Assembly (NCBI RefSeq): GCF_010731715.1
Contig: NZ_AP022587.1
Coordinates: forward strand, 3,410,001-3,474,000
Length of the DNA: 64,000 nt
Reading direction: 5' to 3'
Source: Mycobacterium stomatepiae
GTDB taxonomy: Bacteria > Actinomycetota > Actinomycetes > Mycobacteriales > Mycobacteriaceae
Shown: positions 25,237 to 33,606 of the stretch, piece after piece
How positions within the stretch are numbered: position 1 is the first letter of the stretch
Layout of the letters: every line of letters begins with the position of its first letter
Position numbers and translations under genes: made by a program
Notes under the pieces: model-generated
Told to the model about the DNA's origin: nothing
Database searches by the model: none
What the model saw: only the letters and a program-made list of their open reading frames with translations

Positions 25237-27198
25237 CTAATAGCCGGGGCCCAGGAACGGGTTCTGGGAGTACCCGCCACCGCTCGGCGGATATCCACCC
25301 CCGTAACCACCGCCCGGATACTGCCCGGGGTATTGCTGAGCCGGGTATTGCGGTGCCGGGTTCGCCGGTACCTGACTGGCCGGCACCTGGATCGGGATCG
25401 GCACCGGCAGCAGCGGAACGTGGATCCACTGCGTGGTCATCGGAACCGACGTCGAGGTCGGCGTCGTCGACGTGGGCGGCGGCGGAGGAGGAGGCTCGGT
25501 GGTCGGGGTGGTCATGGCCGTCGTGGGCGGCGGTGGAGGTGTCGTCGTCTGCGGCGGTGGCGGCGGACGGTGCGTGGTGTGGACCGGCGGCGGTTGCGTG
25601 GTCACCACGACAGGTGGAGGCGGCTCGGGCGACGGCGGAGGTTCCGGCGGTGGCGGCGGGGGAGGCGGCACCGACGAGGGCACCGGCGCGACGGTCGGGG
25701 GCGGTGGTACCGCCGTCGGTGGCGGCGGGACAGGGCTAGGTATCAGCGAGCTGACCGGTGGCAGCGGCACGGGCGCGACGGACGGCACCGGAGGTGCCTG
25801 GCGGTTTTCGATCCCGGTCAATGTGTACGCCACACCGCCGACCGCGGTCATGGCCACCAGCGCGGACATCCCGACGATCAACTGCGACAACCGTACCCGG
25901 CGCCACGCGCGCTCCCGGGGGGGCTCGATCACGTTCAGGCGCATCGACCAACCACCGGGGTTGCTTTCCTCGTCGAACGCCTCGGGCGTGTAGGGCACCC
26001 GGATATCGCCGGGGTATTCCGTTTGCGACCAAGCTAACTCGCGATCGGTGAGCGCTTCCTCGTCGATCACCAACAGGTCGCCGGCAGGCAGTTCGATGAT
26101 GTCGTTGCTCGACGACGCGGTGAGCAAGCCGATGGACGTGCGGGTGCGCAGGTCGCGTTCTTCGCCGCGCGCGGCCAGCAGCAGCCCCCCGGCAGCGGCC
26201 GCGAATGCGGGTTGCGCCGGCGACACCACCGGGCGGCGGCTGTGCACCGAAAGGCGTTCGTTGACAAGTGGAATGCTGGCACCACCGCCGACCGTGACCA
26301 CCGCGGAAAGGTCGCTCCAGCTCTTGCGGTGCCGGCACAGCATGTCGTCGAACGCGTACATGAGGCCGGTGAGCCGATCCTGAATCAGGTCACCCAGCTC
26401 GTCCCGGGTGAACTTCATGGTGGCCCGGCGCCCACCGAGCTCGGCCGTGAATTCCGTTGCCCGTTCCGTGGATAGCTGCTCTTTGGCGGCGCGGCACTGC
26501 TCCCGGAGCCGGGCCAGTTGTCCGACCGCGGCGGTGCTGGCCGGGTCGATACCGCTGCCGTGTCCCAGCTCCTCGAACACGCAGAGCAATAATGCCGCGT
26601 CGATCTCGTCGCCGGAGAAGTCGGTGTAACGCATTGTGGCGCTCAGTGGCTTGAGATCGCCCGCGAGGTCCACCAGGGTGGCCGAGGTACCCGAGCCGCC
26701 GAAGTCGAGCAATCCGACGACACCGGTTGCGGCAAGACATAGTTCGGCGTTCGCCGCGGTCACCGACGCGATCGCGTCCGAGACCAGGCGCGGTGCCATA
26801 CCGCTTCGCACGAAGCCCAAATGTGTGCGCAGTCCGTTGCGCAATTCCTGGGCGGTACCGGGTTTCCAGTGTGACGGAACGGCGATCGAGATCTCCGAGG
26901 AGCCCGCGTCCGCGCCGACCGCCAGCACCATCGCGTCCAGCGCTTCGACCATCAACAGGTCGGGGTCATGAGCCGAGCCATCGCCGGACACCAGCGCCAC
27001 CGAGTCGCCGACGCGGTCGACGAACCCGCTCATCAACATGCCGGGCTCGGTGAGTGCCGGGTTCTCCTCGGGTAGACCAACTTTGGGCGCGCAGTGCGGG
27101 TACAGCGTTAATACTGCTCGACGTGAAACCGGCGGGTTTCCGTCACGCGCTGCGACCAGGTTGGTGGTTCCGATCGACAACCCAAGTGGGTCGTACAT
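25237..27198 (-). CDS. Hsp70-like ATPase domain, membrane anchor and Pro/Thr-rich tail (Rv0312-like)
   Basis: A 653-residue protein resembling Rv0312. Residues 1-360 form a degenerate Hsp70/actin-fold domain: phosphate-loop-like LSIGTTNLVAA at the start, GLLDFGGSGTSATLV near 165 and VVTVGGGASIPLV near 300. One membrane helix lies at about 440-460 (LIVGMSALVAMTAVGG), followed by an extracellular tail of PPPP, TTTP and finally Tyr/Gly/Gln repeats (QYPAQQYPGQ). It thus shares its layout with the gene at 834. A role in envelope assembly or sensing is inferred. In M. tuberculosis this gene neighbours Rv0311 and Rv0313, as here. Confidence 0.82.
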   Translation of the reverse strand: MYDPLGLSIGTTNLVAARDGNPPVSRRAVLTLYPHCAPKVGLPEENPALTEPGMLMSGFVDRVGDSVALVSGDGSAHDPDLLMVEALDAMVLAVGADAGSSEISIAVPSHWKPGTAQELRNGLRTHLGFVRSGMAPRLVSDAIASVTAANAELCLAATGVVGLLDFGGSGTSATLVDLAGDLKPLSATMRYTDFSGDEIDAALLLCVFEELGHGSGIDPASTAAVGQLARLREQCRAAKEQLSTERATEFTAELGGRRATMKFTRDELGDLIQDRLTGLMYAFDDMLCRHRKSWSDLSAVVTVGGGASIPLVNERLSVHSRRPVVSPAQPAFAAAAGGLLLAARGEERDLRTRTSIGLLTASSSNDIIELPAGDLLVIDEEALTDRELAWSQTEYPGDIRVPYTPEAFDEESNPGGWSMRLNVIEPPRERAWRRVRLSQLIVGMSALVAMTAVGGVAYTLTGIENRQAPPVPSVAPVPLPPVSSLIPSPVPPPPTAVPPPPTVAPVPSSVPPPPPPPPEPPPSPEPPPPVVVTTQPPPVHTTHRPPPPPQTTTPPPPPTTAMTTPTTEPPPPPPPTSTTPTSTSVPMTTQWIHVPLLPVPIPIQVPASQVPANPAPQYPAQQYPGQYPGGGYGGGYPPSGGGYSQNPFLGPGY

Positions 27199-27352
27199 AG
27201 AGCGAATACTTTCGTCTATAGGGGTCGGTGGCCAGCGTTAACGATAGCCGCGGACACGCGGAAAGCCGATGGCTTGCAATGCCATTGGTACCGCCCCGAT
27301 GCGATTGTGTCACCGAAGCGGTACTAAAAACCCCTTGACAAACGTCGCTTCG

Positions 27353-28582
27353 TCACACGACGGTCAGTGGCAGCGAACGCCGCGCCTCGAACGCGAACGT
27401 TGCCCCGCCACTGAACTTGACCACTTCCACCTCAGGTAGTTCGGCTGCGGTGGTGTCGGTTTCGGTGAACCCTGCGGTCCAGTCGGTGTCCGTCCCGCTA
27501 ACACACACCTCGATATGCGGATCCACCGCGGTCGCGATCGCCTGCAGAGGCTGCACAGAGTCGGGCGAGCACAACGCGATCCACGACCCGTCGTCATGGG
27601 CCGGCGACCGATGCACGGCCAGCCGGTTGGCCTCGATGTCGGCCGAGACGTAACCGGCCGGGTTGAGCAGCGGGTGCAATTCCAGCACGCGCAGCACGCC
27701 CTCGGGCCCGCCCGGCAACTTCAGTGCCTTGTGAATGCGTTCGGCGGCCACGCCGGCGATGCCGATCAGGCCCTTGGTGCACACCGAGATGGCTTCGGCC
27801 TCGTCGGCGGCGCGGGCCCGCACCGCGATCGCGAACGACAGGTAGAGCAGATGCATCTGCAGGCAGACCTCGTCGGCCATCCGGACCAGCGCCGAATGCG
27901 AGAAGGCGGCAAAGTCGAAATCGGAGAGCAACGGACCCGAGTAGTCGGCCTGCCCCTCGTCGGAGGCATCGATGGGATCGAGTTTCCAAGTCGCGGCGCG
28001 TGTTTGGCGAACGATGTCCAGCGCGGGAATCCCTTGCACCTCCGGGTAGGACTCGTCGATTTTGACGGTCCACGCGCAGTGCGGATGCCGATCCGCCGGC
28101 GTACGCGGCGGACGGTGGATGGGGCGCACCTGAGCCCGGGCATTGGTCGCCACCGCGGTGGCATCGAAGGTCGGGTCCTCGATCGTGTGGCACATCCCGA
28201 ACACGTACTGCTCACCCATCGGCTCGACGTCGAGCAGCGCGCCGCAGTGGTCGAGATGGAATTCGCCGTTCCATCGGTCGTGGACGGTGTAGCGGAAATC
28301 CATGAATTGCGGTGGGGCGCCGATGTCGAGCTGCAGGCCCTTGAAGATGGTCACCACGTCGACGCCCTCGTACTTGAGGGCCTGCTGCATGCGCCGCGTG
28401 TAGACCGGGCTGGCGCCCGCCCACTCCTCGATGGCGATCTGCTCCATCTCCTCGCGGCCGAACGAGCTGATGCACCAAGCCATTCCGGATCGATCGATCA
28501 GCTGCCCGATCAGCAGCAGTTCGGGAAGCAGAACGACGAGCTCGGCACGGGACAGTTGCGCGTATCGCGAGGGGCTGCTCAC
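27353..28582 (-). CDS. Conserved hypothetical (Rv0311-like)
   Basis: A 409-residue soluble protein that I recognise from memory as the counterpart of Rv0311, which has no assigned function. The N-terminus has VLLPELLLIGQLIDRSG and SFGREEMEQIAIEEWAG; the middle holds Cys/His motifs (HDRWNGEFHLDHCGALLDVEP and GMCHTIEDPTFD), compatible with a metal or heme site such as in the L-2-amino-thiazoline-like arylpyruvate enzymes, but this is not established. No signal or membrane segment. GTG start at 28582; divergent from the TetR gene through a 38-base gap, so that TetR is a likely regulator. Confidence 0.7.
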   Translation of the reverse strand: MSSPSRYAQLSRAELVVLLPELLLIGQLIDRSGMAWCISSFGREEMEQIAIEEWAGASPVYTRRMQQALKYEGVDVVTIFKGLQLDIGAPPQFMDFRYTVHDRWNGEFHLDHCGALLDVEPMGEQYVFGMCHTIEDPTFDATAVATNARAQVRPIHRPPRTPADRHPHCAWTVKIDESYPEVQGIPALDIVRQTRAATWKLDPIDASDEGQADYSGPLLSDFDFAAFSHSALVRMADEVCLQMHLLYLSFAIAVRARAADEAEAISVCTKGLIGIAGVAAERIHKALKLPGGPEGVLRVLELHPLLNPAGYVSADIEANRLAVHRSPAHDDGSWIALCSPDSVQPLQAIATAVDPHIEVCVSGTDTDWTAGFTETDTTAAELPEVEVVKFSGGATFAFEARRSLPLTVV

Positions 28583-28620
28583 GCCACAAAAATAGATTCG
28601 ACTATGTTATAAAGTCAACA
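28583..28620. promoter_or_regulatory. Very short divergent promoter, probably leaderless on both sides
   Basis: Only 38 AT-rich bases separate two start codons. Plus strand: TATAAA at 28608-28613 sits seven bases before the ATG of the TetR gene with no Shine-Dalgarno, as in mycobacterial leaderless transcripts. Minus strand: TTGACT (28613-28618) and a TATTTT-like box lie the right distance before the GTG of the Rv0311-like gene. GACT...AGTC (28600-28615) is an inverted repeat that a TetR dimer could bind. Confidence 0.55.
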
Positions 28621-29241
28621 ATGTCCATTGCTGCAGGCCAGACCCCCGGACGCTCGGTCAGTCCGACCCGGCGCACCAGTGCGCCGCGCAAACGTGGCGA
28701 CGACACCCGGGCGAAGATCATCGACGAGACGGTCCGCTGCATCCAGGAAGAAGGCTTCGCCGCCGCGACCGCCAAGCATGTGGCCGAACGCGCCGGCGTC
28801 ACGTGGGGCGTCATCCAATACCACTTCGGTGATCGCAACGGCCTGCTGATGGCGGTCGTCGACGACGGCGTGGACCGGCTGATCGAGAGCCTGTCGTCCG
28901 CCGATGTCAGCGAGCTACCGCCGCAACAGCGCATCGAGGTCGTCATCGACATCGCGTGGAGTTGCTACAGCAGTCCGACATCGCTGGCCGCGTTCGAGAT
29001 CCTGCGGGCGACCCGGGGCAGCCTGGGCGATTCCTCCCGGCGCTACCTGCTCGAGATGAACTCCGCGATCGCCCAGCTCGGTCGGCTGATCACCACGGAC
29101 CCGGCGAATGCGGGTGTGGCCGAGGTGATTTGGGCCGCGCTACGGGGTGTGGTGCTGGTCCAGATGGTCACCGGGACGACCATCGACTGGAGCCTGGAGC
29201 GACGGGCCCTGATCGACATGGTCACCCGTGTGCTGCAATGA
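28621..29241 (+). CDS. TetR-family transcriptional regulator
   Basis: A 206-residue repressor. An Arg-rich N-terminal tail (TRRTSAPRKRGD) precedes the helix-turn-helix: TRAKIIDETVRCIQEEGF, then ATAKHVAERAGVTWGVIQYHFGDRNGL at about 44-70. The C-terminal ligand domain is typical in length. Four bases after its stop begins the SnoaL-like gene, so the two are an operon; divergent is the Rv0311-like gene. It probably represses both sides through the 38-base gap. Ligand unknown. Confidence 0.88.
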   Translation: MSIAAGQTPGRSVSPTRRTSAPRKRGDDTRAKIIDETVRCIQEEGFAAATAKHVAERAGVTWGVIQYHFGDRNGLLMAVVDDGVDRLIESLSSADVSELPPQQRIEVVIDIAWSCYSSPTSLAAFEILRATRGSLGDSSRRYLLEMNSAIAQLGRLITTDPANAGVAEVIWAALRGVVLVQMVTGTTIDWSLERRALIDMVTRVLQ

Positions 29242-29245
29242 CGGG

Positions 29246-29725
29246 ATGACCCTCGACGATCTGGCCGACATCGAAGCCATCAAGCAAGTCAAATACCGGT
29301 ATCTGCGCGCACTGGACACCAAGCACTGGGACGACTTCACCGACACCCTGGCCGAGGACATCAAGGCCGACTACGGGCCGCCGATCGGCAACGAGTTGCA
29401 CTTCACCAACCGCGCCGACCTGGTCGAGTACATGCGGACCTCGCTGCCCGCGAACGTCCTCACCGAGCACCGGGTGACCCATCCCGAGATCATCGTGGAC
29501 GGCGACTCAGCCACGGGCAGTTGGTATCTGCAGGACAAGGTCATCGTCGCCGATTTGGACTTCATGCTGATCGGTGCGGCCTTCTACCGCGACACCTATC
29601 GACGCACCGATGCTGGCTGGAAGATCAGCGGAACCGGTTACGACCGAACCTACGACGCCACAATGTCGTTGAAGGGCATGGACTTTAACGTCAAGCCCGG
29701 TCGCGCCATCGCCACCGCAGACTGA
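29246..29725 (+). CDS. SnoaL-like (nuclear transport factor 2 fold) protein, Rv0310c-like
   Basis: A 159-residue single-domain protein of the SnoaL/NTF2-like superfamily: opening helix LADIEAIKQVKYRYLRALD, then WDDFTDTLAEDI, HRVTHPEIIVDGD, and strands TGSWYLQDKVI and GWKISGTGYDRTY. Family members are small hydratases, cyclases, isomerases or binding proteins; no catalytic pair is clear enough here to choose. ATG 29246 is selected over the ATG at 29228, which lies inside the preceding gene. It forms an operon with TetR and is convergent with the L,D-transpeptidase-like gene (three bases between). Confidence 0.8.
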   Translation: MTLDDLADIEAIKQVKYRYLRALDTKHWDDFTDTLAEDIKADYGPPIGNELHFTNRADLVEYMRTSLPANVLTEHRVTHPEIIVDGDSATGSWYLQDKVIVADLDFMLIGAAFYRDTYRRTDAGWKISGTGYDRTYDATMSLKGMDFNVKPGRAIATAD

Positions 29726-29728
29726 GCG

Positions 29729-30394
29729 CTATTTGGTGATCGCGATGACTGCGCCGGGACGCAGCCATTTCATGATCGACACCAGCTGAGCATCGTCGAC
29801 CGCCACGCAACCCTCGGTGGGCTGGCCGTCGGTGGTGTGGAAGAAGAACGCCGCGCCGCCACCGGGGGTCTTGTTCTTGTTGACGCCCATCACGACCGCG
29901 TGCTTGTACTGCGGGATCTGCAGGTTCTCACTCTCGGACGTGTTGAACTGGCACTGCGCCTTCTGGCACACCTGCATCGAGTTGAACGTGGGGCTGTGGT
30001 CGTCGCCGCTCCACCAGTAGTTGGGGCCGGCGACCTGGGTGTACGGCAGTCCGGTACCGGGATTCGGCGCGGTGCCGAACGCGGCGTCAAGGCTGTAGAT
30101 GCCCATCGGCGTGGCCGGAACGCCGCTCTTGGCCTGCGGCGCCATGCCCGCCGACCCGACGTGCGTTGGGATACCGGACCGCAGCGACTGCCAACCGGCG
30201 GCGGTGCGCTGGAGGATCTCCATCGTCGCGTTGGAGCCGCCGGTACTGACAACCGAAACCACCTGTGTGGCATTGCCAACGGAGTTCGCGAACCACGGAA
30301 CGCCGCCCGGGGTACCCGCCGGGGCCGCACTTGCCATCGGCGCAAGCACCAGCGAAATCCAAACGGCGCACAGCGAAGCTAGCAGTCGGCGCAT
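29729..30394 (-). CDS. Exported YkuD/L,D-transpeptidase-like protein (Rv0309-like)
   Basis: A 221-residue exported protein: signal peptide 1-24 (ends MASAAP), then a YkuD-like fold with FFFHTTDG and the motif PTEGCVAVDD containing Cys196 as nucleophile candidate. The Ser-His-Gly-Cys of true Ldt enzymes is changed to Glu-Gly-Cys, as in Rv0309 and many actinobacterial relatives, whose transpeptidase activity is unproven. Two further cysteines (VCQKAQC) may form a disulfide. The start MRRLL at 30394 is chosen over a position three codons upstream. It lies directly downstream of the PAP2 gene on the same strand. Confidence 0.82.
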   Translation of the reverse strand: MRRLLASLCAVWISLVLAPMASAAPAGTPGGVPWFANSVGNATQVVSVVSTGGSNATMEILQRTAAGWQSLRSGIPTHVGSAGMAPQAKSGVPATPMGIYSLDAAFGTAPNPGTGLPYTQVAGPNYWWSGDDHSPTFNSMQVCQKAQCQFNTSESENLQIPQYKHAVVMGVNKNKTPGGGAAFFFHTTDGQPTEGCVAVDDAQLVSIMKWLRPGAVIAITK

Positions 30395-30468
30395 ACATTC
30401 CATCGTCAGACGACGCCAACCTCGAGGTCAAGTCAAGCTTTAGCTCCGGTTGGGTCACAGCGTCGTGA

Positions 30469-31116
30469 TCAACGAAAAGCCCACCGCGGCAGTGGTTTAG
30501 GATGAAATACCGCCAGGCATACCAGGACGTACAGGTATCCGAACGCCCAGCCCGCCAAGACGTCGGACGGGTAGTGCACGTTCAGGGCGACCCGGGAAGC
30601 CCCGACCACCAGCATGATCAGCGCGCTCACCGTCATCGCGATGCGACCCGCCGTCACGCTCATCATCGGCACAACGAAAGCCAGCAGCGCGAGCACGGAT
30701 GCCGTCGTCTCGAGCGCATGCCCGGAAGGAAACGACGTCTGCGCGATGGGCACCAGCATGGTCGACGGACGCGGACGATCCGCCAGGCTCTTGGCCGCAT
30801 GCGTCACCAAACTGTTCAGCGGCCCGCAGGCCAACAACACCAACGCCGCGCGCACGTTGCGCCGCACCAGCGCGACCACCGCCGCCACCGTGTCCAGCAG
30901 CCGCAGCCCGACCGGCCCCAGTACGTAGGTCACCACTTCCCAGAAACTCACCCACGCCGGATGCTTGACCGCGGCGTCGTGCGAGGCGTTCAGCAACGAC
31001 CAATCCAGCCAATGCAGCCAGCCCCAATCCTGGCGGTAGCCCACCCACATCAGCGCATAGACCGCGACGGCCGCCAGCGCGGCGCAGGCGGCCGCGGTGG
31101 GCCGTGGTCGGGTCAC
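30469..31116 (-). CDS. PAP2-superfamily membrane phosphatase (Rv0308-like)
   Basis: A 215-residue membrane protein with about five or six helices and all three acid-phosphatase motifs: KSLADRPRP near residue 110, PSGHA near 132 and SRVALNVHYPSD near 175. Such enzymes dephosphorylate lipid phosphates such as undecaprenyl diphosphate, phosphatidate or polyprenyl phosphates at the outer face of the membrane. With the L,D-transpeptidase-like gene 75 bases downstream on the same strand it may form a cell-envelope operon; the order Rv0308-Rv0309 is the same in M. tuberculosis by memory. Confidence 0.85.
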   Translation of the reverse strand: MTRPRPTAAACAALAAVAVYALMWVGYRQDWGWLHWLDWSLLNASHDAAVKHPAWVSFWEVVTYVLGPVGLRLLDTVAAVVALVRRNVRAALVLLACGPLNSLVTHAAKSLADRPRPSTMLVPIAQTSFPSGHALETTASVLALLAFVVPMMSVTAGRIAMTVSALIMLVVGASRVALNVHYPSDVLAGWAFGYLYVLVCLAVFHPKPLPRWAFR

Positions 31117-31184
31117 CCCTTAGCGATACCAGGCTCACCGCGCGGATTGGTGGACCCCGCTCGGTTGCGCGTCATACTGGCTTG

Positions 31185-31667
31185 ATGGCGGTCATCGTCC
31201 GCAGATTGCTCGGCATCGGAAAGCTACCCGACGACCTGCATGCCCAGGTCGAAGCGGAAGGCCTGCTTTATCTCTCCGACTTCGTCGCGGTGACCAGGCG
31301 GTTCAGCGGCGTCATCCCCGGTGTGCGGTTGCCGCACAGCGTCGCGTACTACACGGGTTCGCTGGTGCTCACCGGAAAACGGGTGCTCGCGACGCTGTCG
31401 ATGCTGCCGAAGCTGGCCGGCGTGATCGTCGACGCGCCCTGGGATGCCCCGCCGAGCGGTGCGGCCACCGCCGACATCTCGGCGGCGGGTCTGGAGGTCA
31501 GCGTCGATGTTGCGCGCGTCGACGAAAAATTCAGCGGCGAGTTGTCGCTGGTCTACAAGGCCGAGATTCCGGCGGACGTGATCAGCGGGCTGCCGGTGCG
31601 CACGCTGACATTCGACATGGCGGCGGACTGCGTCGTCCGCGCGGTCGGCGTCACCGATAGCCCGTGA
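31185..31667 (+). CDS. Conserved hypothetical (Rv0307c-like)
   Basis: A 160-residue protein starting MAVIVRRLLG. It is predicted beta-rich with a PH-like or GRAM-like character (GLLYLSDFVAVTRRFSG, LVLTGKRVLATLS, LSLVYKAEIPADV), no signal and no cysteine-rich motif. I recognise it as the counterpart of Rv0307c, which has no known function. ATG 31185 is chosen because upstream in-frame sequence overlaps the divergent PAP2 gene. The 210 bases after it (31668-31877) hold nothing I can identify. Confidence 0.65.
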   Translation: MAVIVRRLLGIGKLPDDLHAQVEAEGLLYLSDFVAVTRRFSGVIPGVRLPHSVAYYTGSLVLTGKRVLATLSMLPKLAGVIVDAPWDAPPSGAATADISAAGLEVSVDVARVDEKFSGELSLVYKAEIPADVISGLPVRTLTFDMAADCVVRAVGVTDSP

Positions 31668-31877
31668 CGTGTCTCAAAGCCTGAACATTTCGCGGGACAT
31701 CGCTGCGTCCTCGACGAAACGTTCGCGCCGGTGGTAGTGCGGTTCAGCGGGCCGCCGCGTGCGCCGTGGCGAAAACACTTCAACCGGTGCCCGGACCCGG
31801 CGCTCACCTGGCATCCGGCGCGTGGCGTTACGAATTGCGGCTGCAGCCAAGGCTTTCCGACGAAAGCGCGGCGAACC

Positions 31878-32441
31878 CTAGGTGATCGACCAGAATTCGA
31901 GCAGGGTGCGCAACGTCGCGACCAGCGGCAACGGTTGGTCGAGCATGGGATGGTGACCCGCCTCGGCCAGCTGGACGAATGGGCCTCTGAGTTGGAACAG
32001 CGACCGCAGCCGCTCGCCCATGCCAGCGGAAACCAATCCGGCCTCGCAGCTGAGATAACCGATGCGGCAGTGCATGTGGGCGATCATGGCCTCCAACGAC
32101 TCTTCGTCGTCGGGTTCTGGCTCGAGCAATTCACCGTCGAAGATGGTCGGGTCGAATTTCCAGACCCACTTTTTTCCGGCCTTGCGGACCGATTCGGTCG
32201 CGATGTGCTTGGCGACGTAGGGCAGCACCAACTCTTGCCGGGGCACCGCCGTGAAATGCGACAGGATTTCATCTCGTGATCCATATTCGGTCCACCTGGT
32301 GACCGGGGCGGTGACCAGGTGGACTCCGAAATTCGCCGGCTCGATCTGCACACCAACCATCGATCGCCGGGGGGCGTTGATCGGGTTGGCGGAAAACAAC
32401 TCCGGCGTTATTTGTTCTCGGTAATCGTCATCAGCGGCCAC
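31878..32441 (-). pseudogene. C-terminal fragment of an alpha/beta hydrolase
   Basis: The reading frame (187 codons) matches only the second half of an alpha/beta hydrolase: a lid region (DEILSHFTAVPRQEL), IAHMHCRIGYLSCE and the C-terminal His element LAEAGHHPMLDQP. The first half, with the oxyanion HGxx and the GxSxG nucleophile, is missing, and the first 25 or so codons run antisense-like into the end of a GerW-like remnant in another frame. So a deletion appears to have joined the two. It cannot be an active hydrolase. Confidence 0.65.
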
Positions 32442-32691
32442 GGCGGCTGCCGGAGCACCGCCAGGCTGCCGATGACCGCCGCGAGCAGACCGGTGAGCAC
32501 CCCGATCAGGGCGACGCGATTGGCGTCGACGGCGGGTACCCAGGTTGCCTTGCCCTGGTGGATGACGAAGACGCCGACGGGTTTTCGACGCGGATCACGG
32601 TGGCCCCGTCGGCGGTCTCGACGGGCTCGCCGTAGACGCGGCGGGCGCCGCCGTCACTGGGCAGTTGTTCGAGCACGTCCGAATACTTCAC
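32408..32691 (-). pseudogene. GerW-like small membrane protein, internally deleted and frameshifted
   Basis: From GTG 32691 the frame reads KYSDVLEQLPSDGG, VYGEPVETADGATVIRV, the beginning of the mycobacterial GerW/YtfJ-like family. It then loses frame, and the remainder appears in a second frame: KPVGVFVIHQGKATWVPA, a membrane helix (VALIGVLTGLLAAVIGSLAVL) and RQPPWP, ending at a TAA at 32408. Between the two parts the usual middle segment is shortened, so both a deletion and a frame change occurred. The intact family protein is of unknown function outside spore formers. Confidence 0.65.
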
Positions 32692-32737
32692 TGCACGCTC
32701 CCTTGCTGTTGTGGGACTGCGCGATACATTGACGCTA

Positions 32738-33466
32738 ATGGCATTCTCCCCTGGTGAACACTCCGACGGCGCGGTGAGCGAACACGCGTTCAGCTCGCAA
32801 GACCGTCGCGTCGTGTACCGGGTGATCGCCGAACGGCGAGACATGCGCCGGTTCGTGCCCGGCAGCGAGGTGCCCGAGGAGGTGCTGGCCCGGTTGTTGC
32901 AGGCCGCGCACGCCGCGCCCAGCGTAGGGCTGATGCAGCCGTGGCGTTTCATCCGGATCACCGACGACGCGCTGCGGCGCGGTATCCACGCCCTGGTCAA
33001 CGAGGAACGCCCGCGCACCGCCGACGCGCTGGGACCGCGCGGCGCGGAGTTTCTCCGGCTGAAGGTCGAGGGCATTCTCGAATGCGCCGAACTCCTGGTG
33101 GTGGCGCTGGCCGACGATCGCGACATGCACATTTTCGGCCGGCGCACGCTGCCGCAGATGGATCTGGCATCGGTGTCCTGCGCGATCCAGAACCTGTGGC
33201 TGGCCGCTAGGGCCGAAGGTCTGGGGGTCGGCTGGGTTTCGCTATTCGATCCACGCCCCCTGGCCGAGCTGCTGGGAATGCCGGCCGGCGCCGAGCCTGT
33301 CGCCATCCTGTGCCTCGGCCCGGTGCCCGAATTCCCCGACCGGCCGGCGTTGGAGATCGACGGCTGGACACACGCGCGACCGCTGTCGGAGTTCGTCTCC
33401 GAAAACCGCTGGGATCAGCCGCCGGACACACGGCCCGGCCGGCCCGCGCAGTCCCGCTCGGTGTAG
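32738..33466 (+). CDS. BluB-like nitroreductase-fold enzyme (Rv0306-like)
   Basis: A 242-residue nitroreductase-fold flavoprotein. ERRDMRRFVPG, AHAAPSVGLMQPWRFI and ASVSCAIQNLWLAARAEGLGVGWVS are the FMN-binding blocks shared with BluB, which breaks down reduced FMN to 5,6-dimethylbenzimidazole, the lower ligand of vitamin B12. Rv0306 is annotated in this way in several mycobacteria. The assignment is by family; a general nitroreductase is the alternative. ATG 32738 has no Shine-Dalgarno but a TACATT box about nine bases upstream, so a leaderless transcript is likely. Confidence 0.78.
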   Translation: MAFSPGEHSDGAVSEHAFSSQDRRVVYRVIAERRDMRRFVPGSEVPEEVLARLLQAAHAAPSVGLMQPWRFIRITDDALRRGIHALVNEERPRTADALGPRGAEFLRLKVEGILECAELLVVALADDRDMHIFGRRTLPQMDLASVSCAIQNLWLAARAEGLGVGWVSLFDPRPLAELLGMPAGAEPVAILCLGPVPEFPDRPALEIDGWTHARPLSEFVSENRWDQPPDTRPGRPAQSRSV

Positions 33467-33470
33467 ATGC

Positions 33471-33529
33471 GCCGAACGGGCACTCAGGGCGAGAAAATTG
33501 CCGAAGCCCGCCCTGAGTGCACGTTCGGC
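33471..33529. repeat. Long near-perfect palindrome after the BluB-like gene
   Basis: Arms of 21 bases at 33471-33491 and 33509-33529 differ at one position, with a 17-base AT-rich loop. It begins five bases after the stop of the BluB-like gene and ends about 77 bases before the sulfatase start, and would fold into a strong hairpin in the transcript. There is no T-run, so a terminator role is inference. Its arm contains the GAGTGCACG element resembling the other palindromes of the window. Confidence 0.8.
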
Positions 33530-33606
33530 GAAGAGGAGGGTGGCACACCCAGATTCTTCGCAGGTCGCTACGGGTATCGTCGCCGGTCGCAAGGCAAGGT
33601 GAAAAG

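Noticed and set aside
29926..29960. Cys pair in the Rv0309-like protein considered a zinc ribbon
   Set aside because: Only two cysteines in an exported protein; a disulfide is the simpler reading.
32506..33306. Minus-strand frame of 266 codons opposite the BluB-like gene
   Set aside because: Ser/Arg-rich antisense shadow; only its last part coincides with the GerW-like remnant, which starts at its own GTG at 32691.
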